This document shows positions 52,660-63,114 of a stretch of DNA of 64,000 bases, piece after piece. The notes under the pieces are model-generated. The model saw nothing but the letters and a program-made list of their open reading frames with translations, was not told the origin of the DNA and made no database searches. The translations under genes and the position numbers were made by a program. Origin of the DNA: Loripinus fragilis (Eukaryota; Mollusca; Bivalvia; Lucinida; Lucinidae). Location: the NCBI GenBank assembly GCA_964019695.1, contig OZ026516.1, positions 101,060,368 through 101,124,367 of the forward strand. The letters run 5' to 3'. The stretch's first letter is position 1. Every line of letters starts with the position of its first letter.

Positions 52660-53715
52660 CCGTTTAGGGATAGGGTTGATGTGGTGTTGTGACCTTGGGC
52701 TAGTCACATTATTTTCAGTGACTGCACATGCCTGAAAAGTTGTTGACTGGTACATTAAGCATCAACTCCTGCTGGAATGGGAGGTTTTGGGTACAAATCC
52801 CACTGTTGATGTGGTGTTGTGTCCTTGAGCTAGTCACTTTCTTCTCAGTGACTTTGCACATGACTGAAAAGCTGTTGACGGGGACATTAAGCTCAATTCT
52901 AGCTTGAATGGGAGAATTTGGGTACAAATTCCACTGTTGATGTGGTGTTGTTTCCTTGGGATAGTCATATTATTCTAAGTGACTCTGCACATGACTGAAC
53001 AGCTGTTGGCTGGGACATTTAGCATCAACTCCTTCGGAAATGGTAGGTTTTGGGTACAAATCCCACTGTTGATTTGGTGTTGTGTCCTTGGGCTAGTCAC
53101 ATTATTCTTAGTACTTAGCACATGACTGAAAAGTTGTTGACTGGGACATTAAGCATAAACTCAAGCTGGAATGGAAGGCTTTAGGTACAAATCCCACTGT
53201 TAATGTAGTGATGTGTCCTTGAGCTTAGAGTCACTTTATTCTCAGTACTAAGAACATGCCTGAAAAGTTGTTGACTGGGACATTAAGCATAAACTCTAGC
53301 TTGACTGGGAGGCTTTAGGTACAAATCCCACTGTTAATGTAGTGATGTGTCCTTGGGCTTAGAGTCACTTTATTCTCAGTACTAAGAACATGACTATAAA
53401 GTTGTTGACTGGGACATTAAGCATCAACTCTAGCTGGAATGGAAGGTTGTGGTTACAAATCCCACTGTTAATGTGGTGTTGTATCCTTGAGCTAGTCAGT
53501 ATCTTTTCAGTACTAAGCACATGACTATAAAGTTGTTGACTGGTACATAAAGCATCAACTCCAGATCCTGCTGGAATGTGAGGCTGTGGATACAAATCCC
53601 ACTGTTATTGTGGTATTGTATCCTTGAGCTAGTCACTTTCTTCTCAGTACTTAGGACATCACTGAAAAGCTGTTTACTGGGACATAAAGCATTAACTCAT
53701 GCCAGAATGGGATCC
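52660..53715 (+). repeat. Eight tandem ~132-bp units of SINE-like sequence
   Basis: Unit: gatgtggtgttgtgtccttg, gctagtcac, ctcagtgac, catgactgaaaagttgttga, ctgggacattaagcatcaac, tggaatgggaggttttgggt and acaaatcccactgtt. The phrase tgtccttg ... gactgaaaa.ttgttgactgggac is the tail of the S2 SINE (23,940-24,050), and gggtacaaatcccac resembles a decayed box B. Anchors near 52677, 52807, 52937, 53070, 53203, 53335, 53468 and 53604. Confidence 0.8.
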
Positions 53716-54185
53716 AGTTTGATCTGTGATTTTCACAAATATTGGACCTTTAAATGAATCACTGGTTGTGATTTCAGTGGGGCATAATGAATCTTCTTCC
53801 CAGCCAAGTGTGTTGCCAGAATCTTAAGTTATTTATGCACATCAAATGGATACTACTAAAATGAGTAATGATGCTGTTCAATTGAGTCCACTCTCAAAAA
53901 ACCATTATATATTTTAAGGGGTCAGAGGTAGGAATTTCCAAATCATGATGTTCCTGAAGATTGTTTGAGTAGACCCTGATGAAATGCAGCTTTATGCTGC
54001 ATTTGATCTGGTTCTTCACTGATTGCAAAATTACTTGTTTAGGGGTTTCCATAATACAAAGGGTTAAGAGAGGGTTAAGAGCAGGGAAAAGAATAGCTTG
54101 ATCCTGAAGAATAGCTTGGTCCACATCAGGCAATCACCTTGAGAGTGTACAGTTTTAGGCCTTTTGATAAATAGTGAGTAATCAA
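53716..54185. other. Mostly unassigned sequence with one family D-like foldback
   Basis: Around 53,970-54,020: accctgatgaaatgcagctt then tatgctgcatttgatctgg. Nothing else recognised. Confidence 0.45.
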
Positions 54186-54189
54186 AAAT

Positions 54190-54305
54190 TATTTTTCTTA
54201 TTTCTCAACTAAAACATATGTTGTAGGTACTCAAAAGAACCATCTTGATGAGATGGTTATTTTGAGCATCCAAAACAAATGTTAAAATTGATGGATAATA
54301 AAATA
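54190..54305 (+). repeat. Family B palindromic MITE-like element
   Basis: atttctcaactaaaacatat, ggtactcaaaagaaccatct, tgatgagatggttattttga, then catccaaaacaaatg. Confidence 0.65.
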
Positions 54306-54449
54306 CTCACAATTTTACACACACATTTTTTGTTCATCTGCACCTATGCAGTTCTCATTATGCATGTATATAATATGTGCATTATTGGTGCATAATATGT
54401 GCCTTGGCTATGCCTGTTATTTGAATTATGTGGTTAAAGACCAGGGTCC

Positions 54450-54690
54450 GGAATTACAATGCCTCCTTAAAGTTAAGGAAGACTTACATATTGATATTTA
54501 AACATGCTATATTAAATACCCAATAAATTGCCTGGATCAATGCGGTACTTGAGGTCAAAGAGATCATTGTGATCTTTAGAAAAACTGAAACTATTTTGAT
54601 TTTAATCATTTTGAAGTGTTATTTTTCGCATCCTGGAAAATCAATACTTAACTTAAGTCTTCCTTAACTTTAAGGATACATTGTAATTCT
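54450..54690. mobile_element. Foldback MITE of ~240 bp
   Basis: Left: gaattacaatgcctccttaa, agttaaggaagactta. Right is the inverse: taagtcttccttaactttaa, ggatacattgtaattc. Confidence 0.8.
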
Positions 54691-54704
54691 TGGCTAAGGG
54701 TTTA

Positions 54705-54905
54705 AACTGTCTACTAGTGTCGTCTACTCATAATCTTTACAAACAGATTGAACCCAGATCAGGCCCGACTAAATGTCGGCCTGATCAGCTGATCCGGACC
54801 CAATCTGCTTGACGATCAGAGGGTATTCCTGAAATAATTTTTCGAAAAAGTTAATTTTGAAAAAAAATCAGCAGATGACAAAAACATGAAAAATTTCCCA
54901 GGGGG
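54705..54905 (+). repeat. Family A repeat, nearly complete
   Basis: gtgtcgtctactcataatc, gaacccagatcaggcccg, aatgtcggcctgatcag, tgcttgacgatcagagggta, aaaaatcagcagatgac. Followed by a G-rich run (gggggggagggggcc). Confidence 0.65.
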
Positions 54906-55089
54906 GGAGGGGGCCAAGAGTTAAATGACTAATATTATAATGCATTCATGGTCCAAAGAAATAAACAACACAACACATTTTATATTTGACATATGACACA
55001 GAAAAATAACCTTTTGATATTTGATAAACTGGTAAACCGCCTGTGACCAACATGCAGTAATATGCATCCTGATTGGGTGTTTCAGCTGT

Positions 55090-55200
55090 TTTGATACAAA
55101 CAGGCATATGGTAAATGTTCTAAAATTCCTAACATCATCAAACAAAATGTTTGTTATCAGGGCTGGAATTCACAAAATGCCTGTCAGAATAACAAACAAG
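55090..55200 (-). mobile_element. Family K partial copy
   Basis: catatggtaaatgttctaaa, then ttatcagggctggaattcac and aaaatgcctgtcagaataac, the reverse of 27,465-27,520. Confidence 0.55.
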
Positions 55201-55301
55201 GAAGACCCTGCTCAGACTGCTTTTTCAGAAATGATGCACATAAGTTCAATATAATATATGTTTCACTGTAGTGTTTGCTATAAGAATAAATATGGATTGA
55301 T

Positions 55302-55366
55302 GAAAAAGTGTAGATCTGGATCAGCTGGCTTATGTTGAAGCCAGCTGTTCTGGATCTACACTGTTT
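55302..55366. repeat. Family D-type hairpin
   Basis: gtgtagatctggatcagctg, gcttatgttgaagc, cagctgttctggatctacac. Confidence 0.75.
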
Positions 55367-55488
55367 TTAATAGAGGATATAGAATTCAGAAAAAATATAA
55401 TTATTTATTGTTTCTTTTTTCGGTAAGTATAATTATCGAAGGACCTTTTTCTGTGTCGTAGCCCAAACATAGTTGCCAAGTTCAAAAA

Positions 55489-56115
<627 letters not shown>

Positions 56116-56156
56116 TAGATTGTAAATAGTTTAAACACAGTATATTCTAACAAACT

Positions 56157-56385
56157 GGTCCCGAGGTTATAAACTTTTTCATACTCAACTCAGGTTAGCA
56201 CGAAATTTATCCTGCTCATAGATGTTAAAATGACAACAATTGCTGGCATTTTAACATTTATAGCATGATAAATACAACACCTGAGAGACTTATTTGTCAG
56301 TATTTTAGTTTTTTATGAGCAGTTGAAATTTTGTGCTCAGTTGAGTTGAGCATGAAAAAAGTTTTATAACCTTGAGACCAGAGCA
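56157..56385 (+). mobile_element. Family H MITE
   Basis: tcccgaggttataaactttt ... gagcatgaaaaaagttttat then aaccttgagacc; centre gttaaaatgacaacaattgc then tggcattttaac. A short deletion in the right half. Confidence 0.7.
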
Positions 56386-56439
56386 GATATACAAAACAAG
56401 AAGTAACATATTACTAATGGTTTGTTGATTAGATATTTC

Positions 56440-56635
56440 GTTGCTGGCGGCGACTTGTCATCAGCTGATACTCTTTGCAAACAGTTTGGACTCAGATCAG
56501 GACAGACACAATTTGAATCCAAGTCGTTTGACACTCTGATAGTGCTCCTGATTTTTTTTAAAAATATGTTTTTAAAGAAGTCAGCAAATGACAAGAAAAA
56601 CATGAAAAATTACTCAGCAAGCAAATAGTTAATGG
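56440..56635 (+). repeat. Family A repeat, nearly complete
   Basis: cttgtcatcagctgatactc, tttgcaaacagtttggactc, agatcaggac, gtcgtttgacactctgatag, aagtcagcaaatgac. Confidence 0.65.
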
Positions 56636-56699
56636 ATCTACTCAATGACTACAAAATCGACTATTGTTCAATCTTTTTTAAGTTTTAATAAAAACAAAC

Positions 56700-57558
56700 A
56701 CTCTTTAAACTTCTAAGCACAGCTATTTAGTGGGGCTATTGTACATGTATATACATGTACCACTATTTAGACTTCAAAGCCAGCCATTCAGTGGAGATGC
56801 ATATACAACTCTTTAAACGTCTAAGCACGGTCAATCAGTGGAGCTATTGCACATGCATCTAACACTCTTTAAACTTCTAAGCGCAAATATTCAGTGGAGC
56901 TATTGTGCATGCATATACCATTATTTAAACTTTAAAGCACAGCTATTCAGTGGAGCTATTGTGCATGCATATACCATTATTTAAACATTAAAGGACAGCT
57001 ATTCAGTGGAGCTATTGTGCATGCATATACCATTATTTAAACATTAAAGGACAGCTATTCAGTGGAGCTATTGTGCATGCATATACCATTATTTAAACTT
57101 TAAAGGACAGCTATTCAGTGGAGCTATTGTGCATGCATATACCATTATTTAAACATTAAAGGACAGCTATTCAGTGGAGCTATTGTGCATGCATATACCA
57201 TTATTTAAACTTTAAAGCACAGCTATTCAGTGGAGCTATTGTGCATGCATATACCATTATTTAAACATTAAAGGACAGCTATTCAGTGGAGCTATTGTGC
57301 ATGCATATACCATTATTTAAACTTTAAAGCACAGCTATTCAGTGGAGCTATTGTGCATGTATATACCATTATTTAAACTTTAAAGCACAGCTATTCAGTG
57401 GAGCTAATGTGCGTGGAGCTATTGTGCATGCATATACCATTATTTAAACTTTAAAGCACAGCTATTCAGTGGAGCTATTGTGCATGTATATACCATTATT
57501 TAAACTTTAAAGCACAGCTATTCAGTGGAGCTAATGTGCATGCATATACCATTATTTA
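56700..57558 (+). repeat. 58-bp satellite array, block 1
   Basis: Unit: taccattatttaaactttaa, agcacagctattcagtggag, ctattgtgcatgcata. Units 56,900-57,500 are almost identical, while the left edge is diverged. Confidence 0.9.
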
Positions 57559-59774
57559 GTTTAAACTTTTATTTCATTTTTGTATAACAACATGTGTACA
57601 TATAATGCAATAGGTTCACATACAGATCATTACGAAATACAAAAAAGGGATTCAGAAGAAAGTCTATTGACTTTTGTAAATCTGTTTCCCAGCTGTTCAA
57701 TATTAGAAATACAATAAACGTATGACTTGAATTGACATTAGTATTAATAAACAATATAGCAAAAACTCGAGAATTCAAATTGGAATTAACCAGGTTTAGC
57801 TGTATATATTATAATTTCAAAACCGCTGTTTAATACAAAGTATTAATTTTTGACTTTTGAAAAGGAGAATGAATATTTTACAAAATACAGTTATCCTTGT
57901 TGTCTCCACGGGGTTTGGAGATGATCAATACTTGGGGTGGGGGGGGTGGTATGGTCATTGCCTCTATGTACCCAGCTAGCAGAATAGACGTCAAACCAAT
58001 CAATTGTGAACATACAAGTATTTTGGTGGATAATATTCTATTGATAGAACATTGAGATATGATTTCTGCAAATGTAGTGTGATATTCGAGCATCGCTATG
58101 TGTATACAAAACATATTTTAAATAGTACTATTGTTGCAAACATTAAGGTATGTTCCATACAAATGCAATGCGCTATTGAAGCATTAATGTGTATATTCAA
58201 AACGTTTTGACTTAATTATAAATTCTTGTACTGCTTTAAATATCTGCTTATTTTGAACAAAGGTTAGTGTTATATCACCACAGAGTAGAACGTTAAGATT
58301 AGGTTGACAGATATCTGACACTGAGTTTAATAGATCTCGTCTAAGGTCTGTGTACTGATGACATACAAATAAGAAATGATGAGTATCTTCTATATCACCA
58401 CAAGTACAATAGGGATTATCAACTATGTTTTTTGAATGCAGGTGTTGACGAAGAGGACTGCATGCAGTTCTTAGTCTAGCATGATATATTTGACCAAGTC
58501 TTTTACCTGTGTTATAGTATTGGGGTGGTGTGATTAAATTGGATTTCAGACTGTTTTTGAAGATGTTAAGGCTTGGAGAGTTCCGAGTTTGCTCTGGAAG
58601 TTCATTCCAATCACGGACAGCAGAAGGCAAGAAAGATGTATAGTAAAGACGAGAATTTGTATGTAATGTTTGTAGATCTGAAGAGTTACGTAGAGGGTAT
58701 GTTGACGCACTACCAACAGTAGCAGGTACGAGAGAAACAAGATAATCAGGGCAAAGTCCGTTTTTCATTTTATAAAACATGGTTAGCTTATGGTTTTTCC
58801 TTCTCGATCCCAGTGTTTCCCAACCTGTTTCTGTGTGAAGAGAGTCAATGGAGGCTAACTTAGTTGCACCAGTGACTATTCTAGCAGCTTCATTTTGGAT
58901 CTTATCTAATTCGTTTGATTCATATTGTGTGCAATTATTCCACACAACGTCAGCATATTCTAGCAGTGGACGTATAAATGAGAAGTAAATAGTCTGAAGG
59001 GATTTCCTGTCTAGTTGGAATTTTAGTTTGCGCATTATATTGATTCGTTTCCATGCTTTAGATTTGACTAGTTCGAGATGTTCATGCCAAGTGCAATCAT
59101 TTGAAAAGATGATACCAAGGTGCTTGTGAGAGTTAACTTCAGCAATTTGGGTTTGGTTCAACAGAACTGGAGGGTGATATGGTTTGTTATGTTTCCTAGA
59201 GAGAAGGATAGACTCTGACTTCCCAGGATTAAAAGTCACTAGCCATTTGTCTGCCCAGTGATGGATTTTAGCCAGGTCCAAGTTTAACTGTTCTGCAGCA
59301 TGAATGGGGTCATCGACAATGATATACAAGCTAGTATCGTCAGCAAAAAGTCTAATAGAGGAGTTAATGTCTTCAACAATGTCATTGATATATAAAAGAA
59401 AAAGTAGAGGTCCAAGAATAGAGCCTTGTGGAACTCCAGCCTTTACTGAAGTCCAAGAAGAACTTGCACCAGGCAAAACAACCCTTTGTTTCCTGTCATT
59501 TAGATAATCAGAGAACCAAGTCAACAACGATCCAGATACACCTGCAGATTTAAGTTTAAAAAGAAGACCTTTGTGCCAAACTCTATCAAAGGCTTTACTT
59601 ATGTCACAAAATATGGCGCGAACTTCCTTACCCTCATCAAGAGCTTTACAAAATGTATTGTAAATATCAATTAACTGATTTACAGTAGAATCACCTGGGA
59701 CAAAGCCCGATTGAAAAGCTGTAATGACGTTATTGTCTCGAAAGAAATTAAAAAGGTATTTATGCACTATTTAA
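57559..59774 (-). mobile_element. 5'-truncated LINE (jockey/CR1-like) inserted in the satellite
   Basis: A minus-strand non-LTR retrotransposon with the C-terminal part of its ORF2 and about 620 bp of 3' UTR. The satellite sequence cattattta occurs on both sides (57550-57558 and 59775-59783), fitting a 9-bp target duplication. The 3' end carries aaataaaa and has no long poly(A). The truncation cuts into the reverse transcriptase domain. Confidence 0.85.
58184..59767 (-). CDS. LINE ORF2 fragment: reverse transcriptase and C-terminal zinc motif (527 codons)
   Basis: The frame is uninterrupted for 1.58 kb. Visible reverse transcriptase blocks in order: GFVPGDSTVNQL (21-32), CDISKAFDRVWH (54-65) with the first catalytic Asp, LNDRKQRV (89-96), GVPQGSILGPLLFLLYINDI (111-130), and FADDTS (141-146) with the two catalytic Asp. 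A C-x-C-x(6)-HH-x(4)-C motif follows near 454-469 (CTCGDIEDTHHFLFVC). This ORF would copy LINE RNA into DNA at a nicked target. The endonuclease and the first reverse transcriptase blocks are missing. The first codon is GTG with a stop two codons before it, so it is a truncation point and not a true start. An open frame of this length suggests a recent insertion, although the copy itself cannot be active. Confidence 0.9.
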   Translation of the reverse strand: MHKYLFNFFRDNNVITAFQSGFVPGDSTVNQLIDIYNTFCKALDEGKEVRAIFCDISKAFDRVWHKGLLFKLKSAGVSGSLLTWFSDYLNDRKQRVVLPGASSSWTSVKAGVPQGSILGPLLFLLYINDIVEDINSSIRLFADDTSLYIIVDDPIHAAEQLNLDLAKIHHWADKWLVTFNPGKSESILLSRKHNKPYHPPVLLNQTQIAEVNSHKHLGIIFSNDCTWHEHLELVKSKAWKRINIMRKLKFQLDRKSLQTIYFSFIRPLLEYADVVWNNCTQYESNELDKIQNEAARIVTGATKLASIDSLHTETGWETLGSRRKNHKLTMFYKMKNGLCPDYLVSLVPATVGSASTYPLRNSSDLQTLHTNSRLYYTSFLPSAVRDWNELPEQTRNSPSLNIFKNSLKSNLITPPQYYNTGKRLGQIYHARLRTACSPLRQHLHSKNIVDNPYCTCGDIEDTHHFLFVCHQYTDLRRDLLNSVSDICQPNLNVLLCGDITLTFVQNKQIFKAVQEFIIKSKRFEYTH

Positions 59775-60665
59775 CATTATTTAAACTTTAAAGCACAGCT
59801 ATTCAGTGGAGCTATAGTGCATGTATATACCATTCTTTGAACTTCAGAACACAGCTATTTAGTGGAGCTATTGTGCATGTATATACCATTATTTAAACTT
59901 TAAAGCACAGCTATTCAGTGGAGCTAATGTGCATGCATATACCATTATTTAAACTTTAAAGCACAGCTATTCAGTGGAGCTATTGTGCATGTATATACCA
60001 TTCTTTGAACTTCAGAACACAGCTATTTAGTGGAGCTATTGTGCATGCACAATCCACTCTTTAACGTTCTAAGCACAGCTATTTAGTGGGGTTATTGCAG
60101 GTACATATACCACTCTTTAAAGTTCTAAGCACAGCTATTCAGTAAAGCTATAACACATGCATATATCACTCTTTAAACTTCTAATTACAGCTATTTAATG
60201 GAGCTATTGTACATGCATATACCATGCTTTAATCTTCTAAGCACAGCTATTTAGTAGAGCATTAACACATGCATATACCACTCTTTAAGCTTCTAAGCAC
60301 AGCTATTTAATGGAGCTATTTTACATGCATATACCACGCTCAAATCTTCTAAGCACTGCTATTCAGTGGAGCTATTGCACATGCATATACCCGACTTTAA
60401 ACTTCTAAACAAAAAATATTTAGTGAAGCTAATGCATATGCATATACCACTCTTTAAACTTCTAAGCACAACTATTCAGTGTAGCTATTGTACATGCTTA
60501 TAACACTCTTAAAACTTCTAAACACAGCTATTTAATGGAGCTATTGTACATGCATATACCACTCTTTAAACTTCTAAGCACATCTATTTAATGGAGCTAT
60601 TATACACGAATATACCACTCTTTTAACTTCTAATTACATCTATTTAATGGAGCTACTGTACATAT
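59775..60665 (+). repeat. 58-bp satellite array, block 2 (diverged)
   Basis: Same unit as block 1 (ctttaaacttctaagcacag, ctatttagtggagctattg, acatgcatataccact) but with more substitutions, increasing to the right. Confidence 0.85.
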
Positions 60666-60682
60666 ATATTATTATAATAGTA

Positions 60683-60812
60683 ATTTCATTGGCGTACTGT
60701 ATCACATCGAGTGGATTAGCTCATACCGTCGGATCACACAAAACACACGAAGCGTCGAGGGTGATCTGATGATATTAGCTAAACCACGAGATGTGATACT
60801 GTACGCCAGATC
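60683..60812. mobile_element. Foldback MITE of ~120 bp
   Basis: ggcgtactgtatcacatcga, gtggattagctcatacc, gatcacac on the left; gtgatctgatgatattagct, aaaccacgagatgtgata, ctgtacgcc on the right. Confidence 0.8.
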
Positions 60813-60814
60813 AA

Positions 60815-61080
60815 GTTTCTATTTCAATTATATGTTTATTTTATACCTATTTTCCAACATTATTCTGATTTTATAAATTGTTGTGGTCTTTAATCCAGAA
60901 AAGTTGCGGGAACGTTTGCCATTACGTTACGTTTATCGTGTTTTCCATCTCTGGTTCCGTGCTTGAAATTTACTTTACATAATCTCGCCGCAAAAACAGG
61001 TAACCAGCTTTAGCCTCGTTTTGATCAGGCTTTCTGTTTCAAAACAGTTCAAAAAATGTATCATTGACAGGTGTATAATA
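60815..61080. other. Unassigned sequence between foldback and palindrome
   Basis: CpG-containing stretch (cattacgttacgtttatcgt, aatctcgccgcaaaaac) with no recognisable exon or repeat family. Confidence 0.4.
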
Positions 61081-61082
61081 AC

Positions 61083-61126
61083 AGTGACCTATATAGGTCA
61101 TATGTAGGTGACCTATATAGGTCACT
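61083..61126. repeat. Double palindrome of TGACCT/AGGTCA half sites
   Basis: TGACCTATATAGGTCA occurs twice (61085-61100 and 61109-61124), and the whole 44 bp is itself a palindrome around tatgtagg. Confidence 0.85.
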
Positions 61127-61139
61127 GATAATAAATACA

Positions 61140-61535
61140 TATTCCACTCTTTAAACTTCTTAGCACAGCTTTTCAGTGGAGCCATTGCATATGCATATAC
61201 CACTCTTTAAAATTCTAAGCACAGCTATTTAATTGAGTTATCGTACATGCATATACCACTCTTTAAATTTTTAAGCACAGCTCTTCAGTGGAGCTATTGC
61301 ACAGCAATAAACCACTCTTTAAACTTCTTGACATAATTATTCAGCGGAGCTATTGCATATACATATACCACTCTTTAAACTTCTATGCACAGCCATTCAG
61401 TGGAGCTATTACACATGCATATATCAGTCATTAAACTTCTAAGTACATCTATTCAGTGCAGCTATCGTGCATGCATTTACCCCTCTTTAAAAATTTAAAC
61501 ACAGCTATTCAGTGGAGCATGCATACCCCCCTCTT
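61140..61535 (+). repeat. 58-bp satellite array, block 3
   Basis: ccactctttaaacttcttag, cacagcttttcagtggag and further units to the border at 61,535. Confidence 0.85.
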
Positions 61536-61547
61536 TAAACTTACGTT

Positions 61548-62291
61548 AGCACCAACGTATGCGGACGTATGAGAAATTAAGCAAGTACGTTGGTGTACGC
61601 TGAATACGTTAGAGATAAGTTATAAACACGTTACGAACACGCTACTGTACGTTGGTATAAGTTGTCATACGGCGAACAGATCCCAAAATTTTGTGATTGC
61701 ATAAAAAATCTTCAGCGTATGCCGACGTATTGCTTATACGTTAGGCATAAGTTAGATCTACGCAACGGGTAAGTTATGCATACGTTAAGGTACGTTAGCA
61801 CCAACGTATGAAAATTCACCAAATACGTTGGTGTACGCTGAATAAGTTAGAGATACGTTATCAATACGTTACGAACACGCTACAGTACGTTGGTATACGT
61901 TGCCATATGACAAAATGGTCCCAAAATGTTGTACTGTTTTATACGTTTGACATAAGTTAGAAGTAAGCTACATGTAAGTTATGCATACGTTAACGTACGT
62001 TATATGTACAATTCAGCATACGTTAGACGTTCGTTGTGCATAAGTTTCAAGAACGCTAGTGATAAGCTGGGAATACGCTTTTATACGCTGATACAAGTAT
62101 AAGTTATGTTACGTCGGAATAAGTTACTCATAAGTTAGACATACGTTCTATGCTCGTTTCGCGTACGCTTTACATAAGTTCAGAGAGAGGCTTCCTCTGA
62201 TTTTTTTTATTAGATTTCAGCGTATACCAGCGTACTAGATATATATTTCATACGTCGGCATACGTTGGCTAAAACGTTATAGTGTGACAGG
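61548..62291. mobile_element. ACGT-rich element with end agtgtgacagggcc
   Basis: Built of tacgtt, taagtt and tacgct phrases every 10-20 bases; I count about 28 ACGT tetramers in 745 bp. The first part is duplicated: cgttagcaccaacgtatg and tacgttggtgtacgctgaa recur 245 bp later. The right end reads aaaacgttatagtgtgacag then ggcc. A matching left end was not found, so it may be truncated. No open frame. Confidence 0.7.
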
Positions 62292-62294
62292 GCC

Positions 62295-62690
62295 TTAAAG
62301 CTGGAGGTGCGGAAAAGGCAAAATTGAAAAATTTCAGCAAATCTGAATTAGTTTGGTACCAAAATTTTCTTTATGTTCTAACTAAGAAAATGCCTTACCA
62401 CACTTAATGTTTTGCTTGCAAATAAAAAAGTTATTGGCGTTTGAACTTTCGAAGTGAGCTGCATTAAGTGAATCAAAATGATAAGGTAATCCAAAAAGCG
62501 ATATAATATTAATCAATAGTGAAAATATAGACTAATATCAATCTATTGATTTATGCATGTGCAGCAGTTTAGAGAGGGGTATATTCATGTACAAATCACT
62601 TGTGATTGATAGCATATCGTTCGTTTCACTCCGTGAAAATACTTTTTTATTTGTTTTAGATATGATTTCACTGCTATGTATGAAATAAAT
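62295..62690 (-). mobile_element. Family N element, inverted partner of 12,895
   Basis: aatttcagcaaatctgaatt, tttggtaccaaaattttc, gtttgaactttcgaagtgag, ctgcattaagtgaatc, gtaatccaaaaagcg: the reverse order of 12,895-13,215. Confidence 0.6.
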
Positions 62691-62694
62691 GCAT

Positions 62695-63110
62695 AAACTA
62701 CTCTTTAAACTTCTTTGCACAGCTATTCAGTGGAACTATTGTACATGCGTATACCACTGTTTAAGCTTCTAAGCACAGCTATTGGTGATGTTATTGTGCA
62801 TGAATACAGCACTCTAATCTTCTAAGCACAGCTATTCATTGGAGCCATTGTACATACATTAACCACTCTTTAAACTGCTAAGCACAACTATATAGTGGGG
62901 CTATGCACATGCATAAACCACGCTTTAAACATTATTTCTAAAATTAAAAGATCAAAAGTTACAGACTATGCAGCTTTAAACTTTAGAAACAGCTATATAG
63001 TTGGGCTATTGCACATGCATATACCACTTTCTAAACTTCTTTGCACAGCTATTTATTGGAGCTATTGTGCATGGATATACCCCTCTTCAAACTTCTAAGC
63101 ACAACTATTT
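62695..63110 (+). repeat. 58-bp satellite array, block 4 (most diverged)
   Basis: Units such as ctctttaaacttctttgcac and agctattcagtggaactatt, continuing to about 63,110 with insertions of other sequence near 62,940. Confidence 0.8.
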
Positions 63111-63114
63111 AAAA

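Noticed and set aside
59304..59507. 67-residue plus-strand frame within the LINE
   Set aside because: Antisense shadow of the reverse transcriptase frame.
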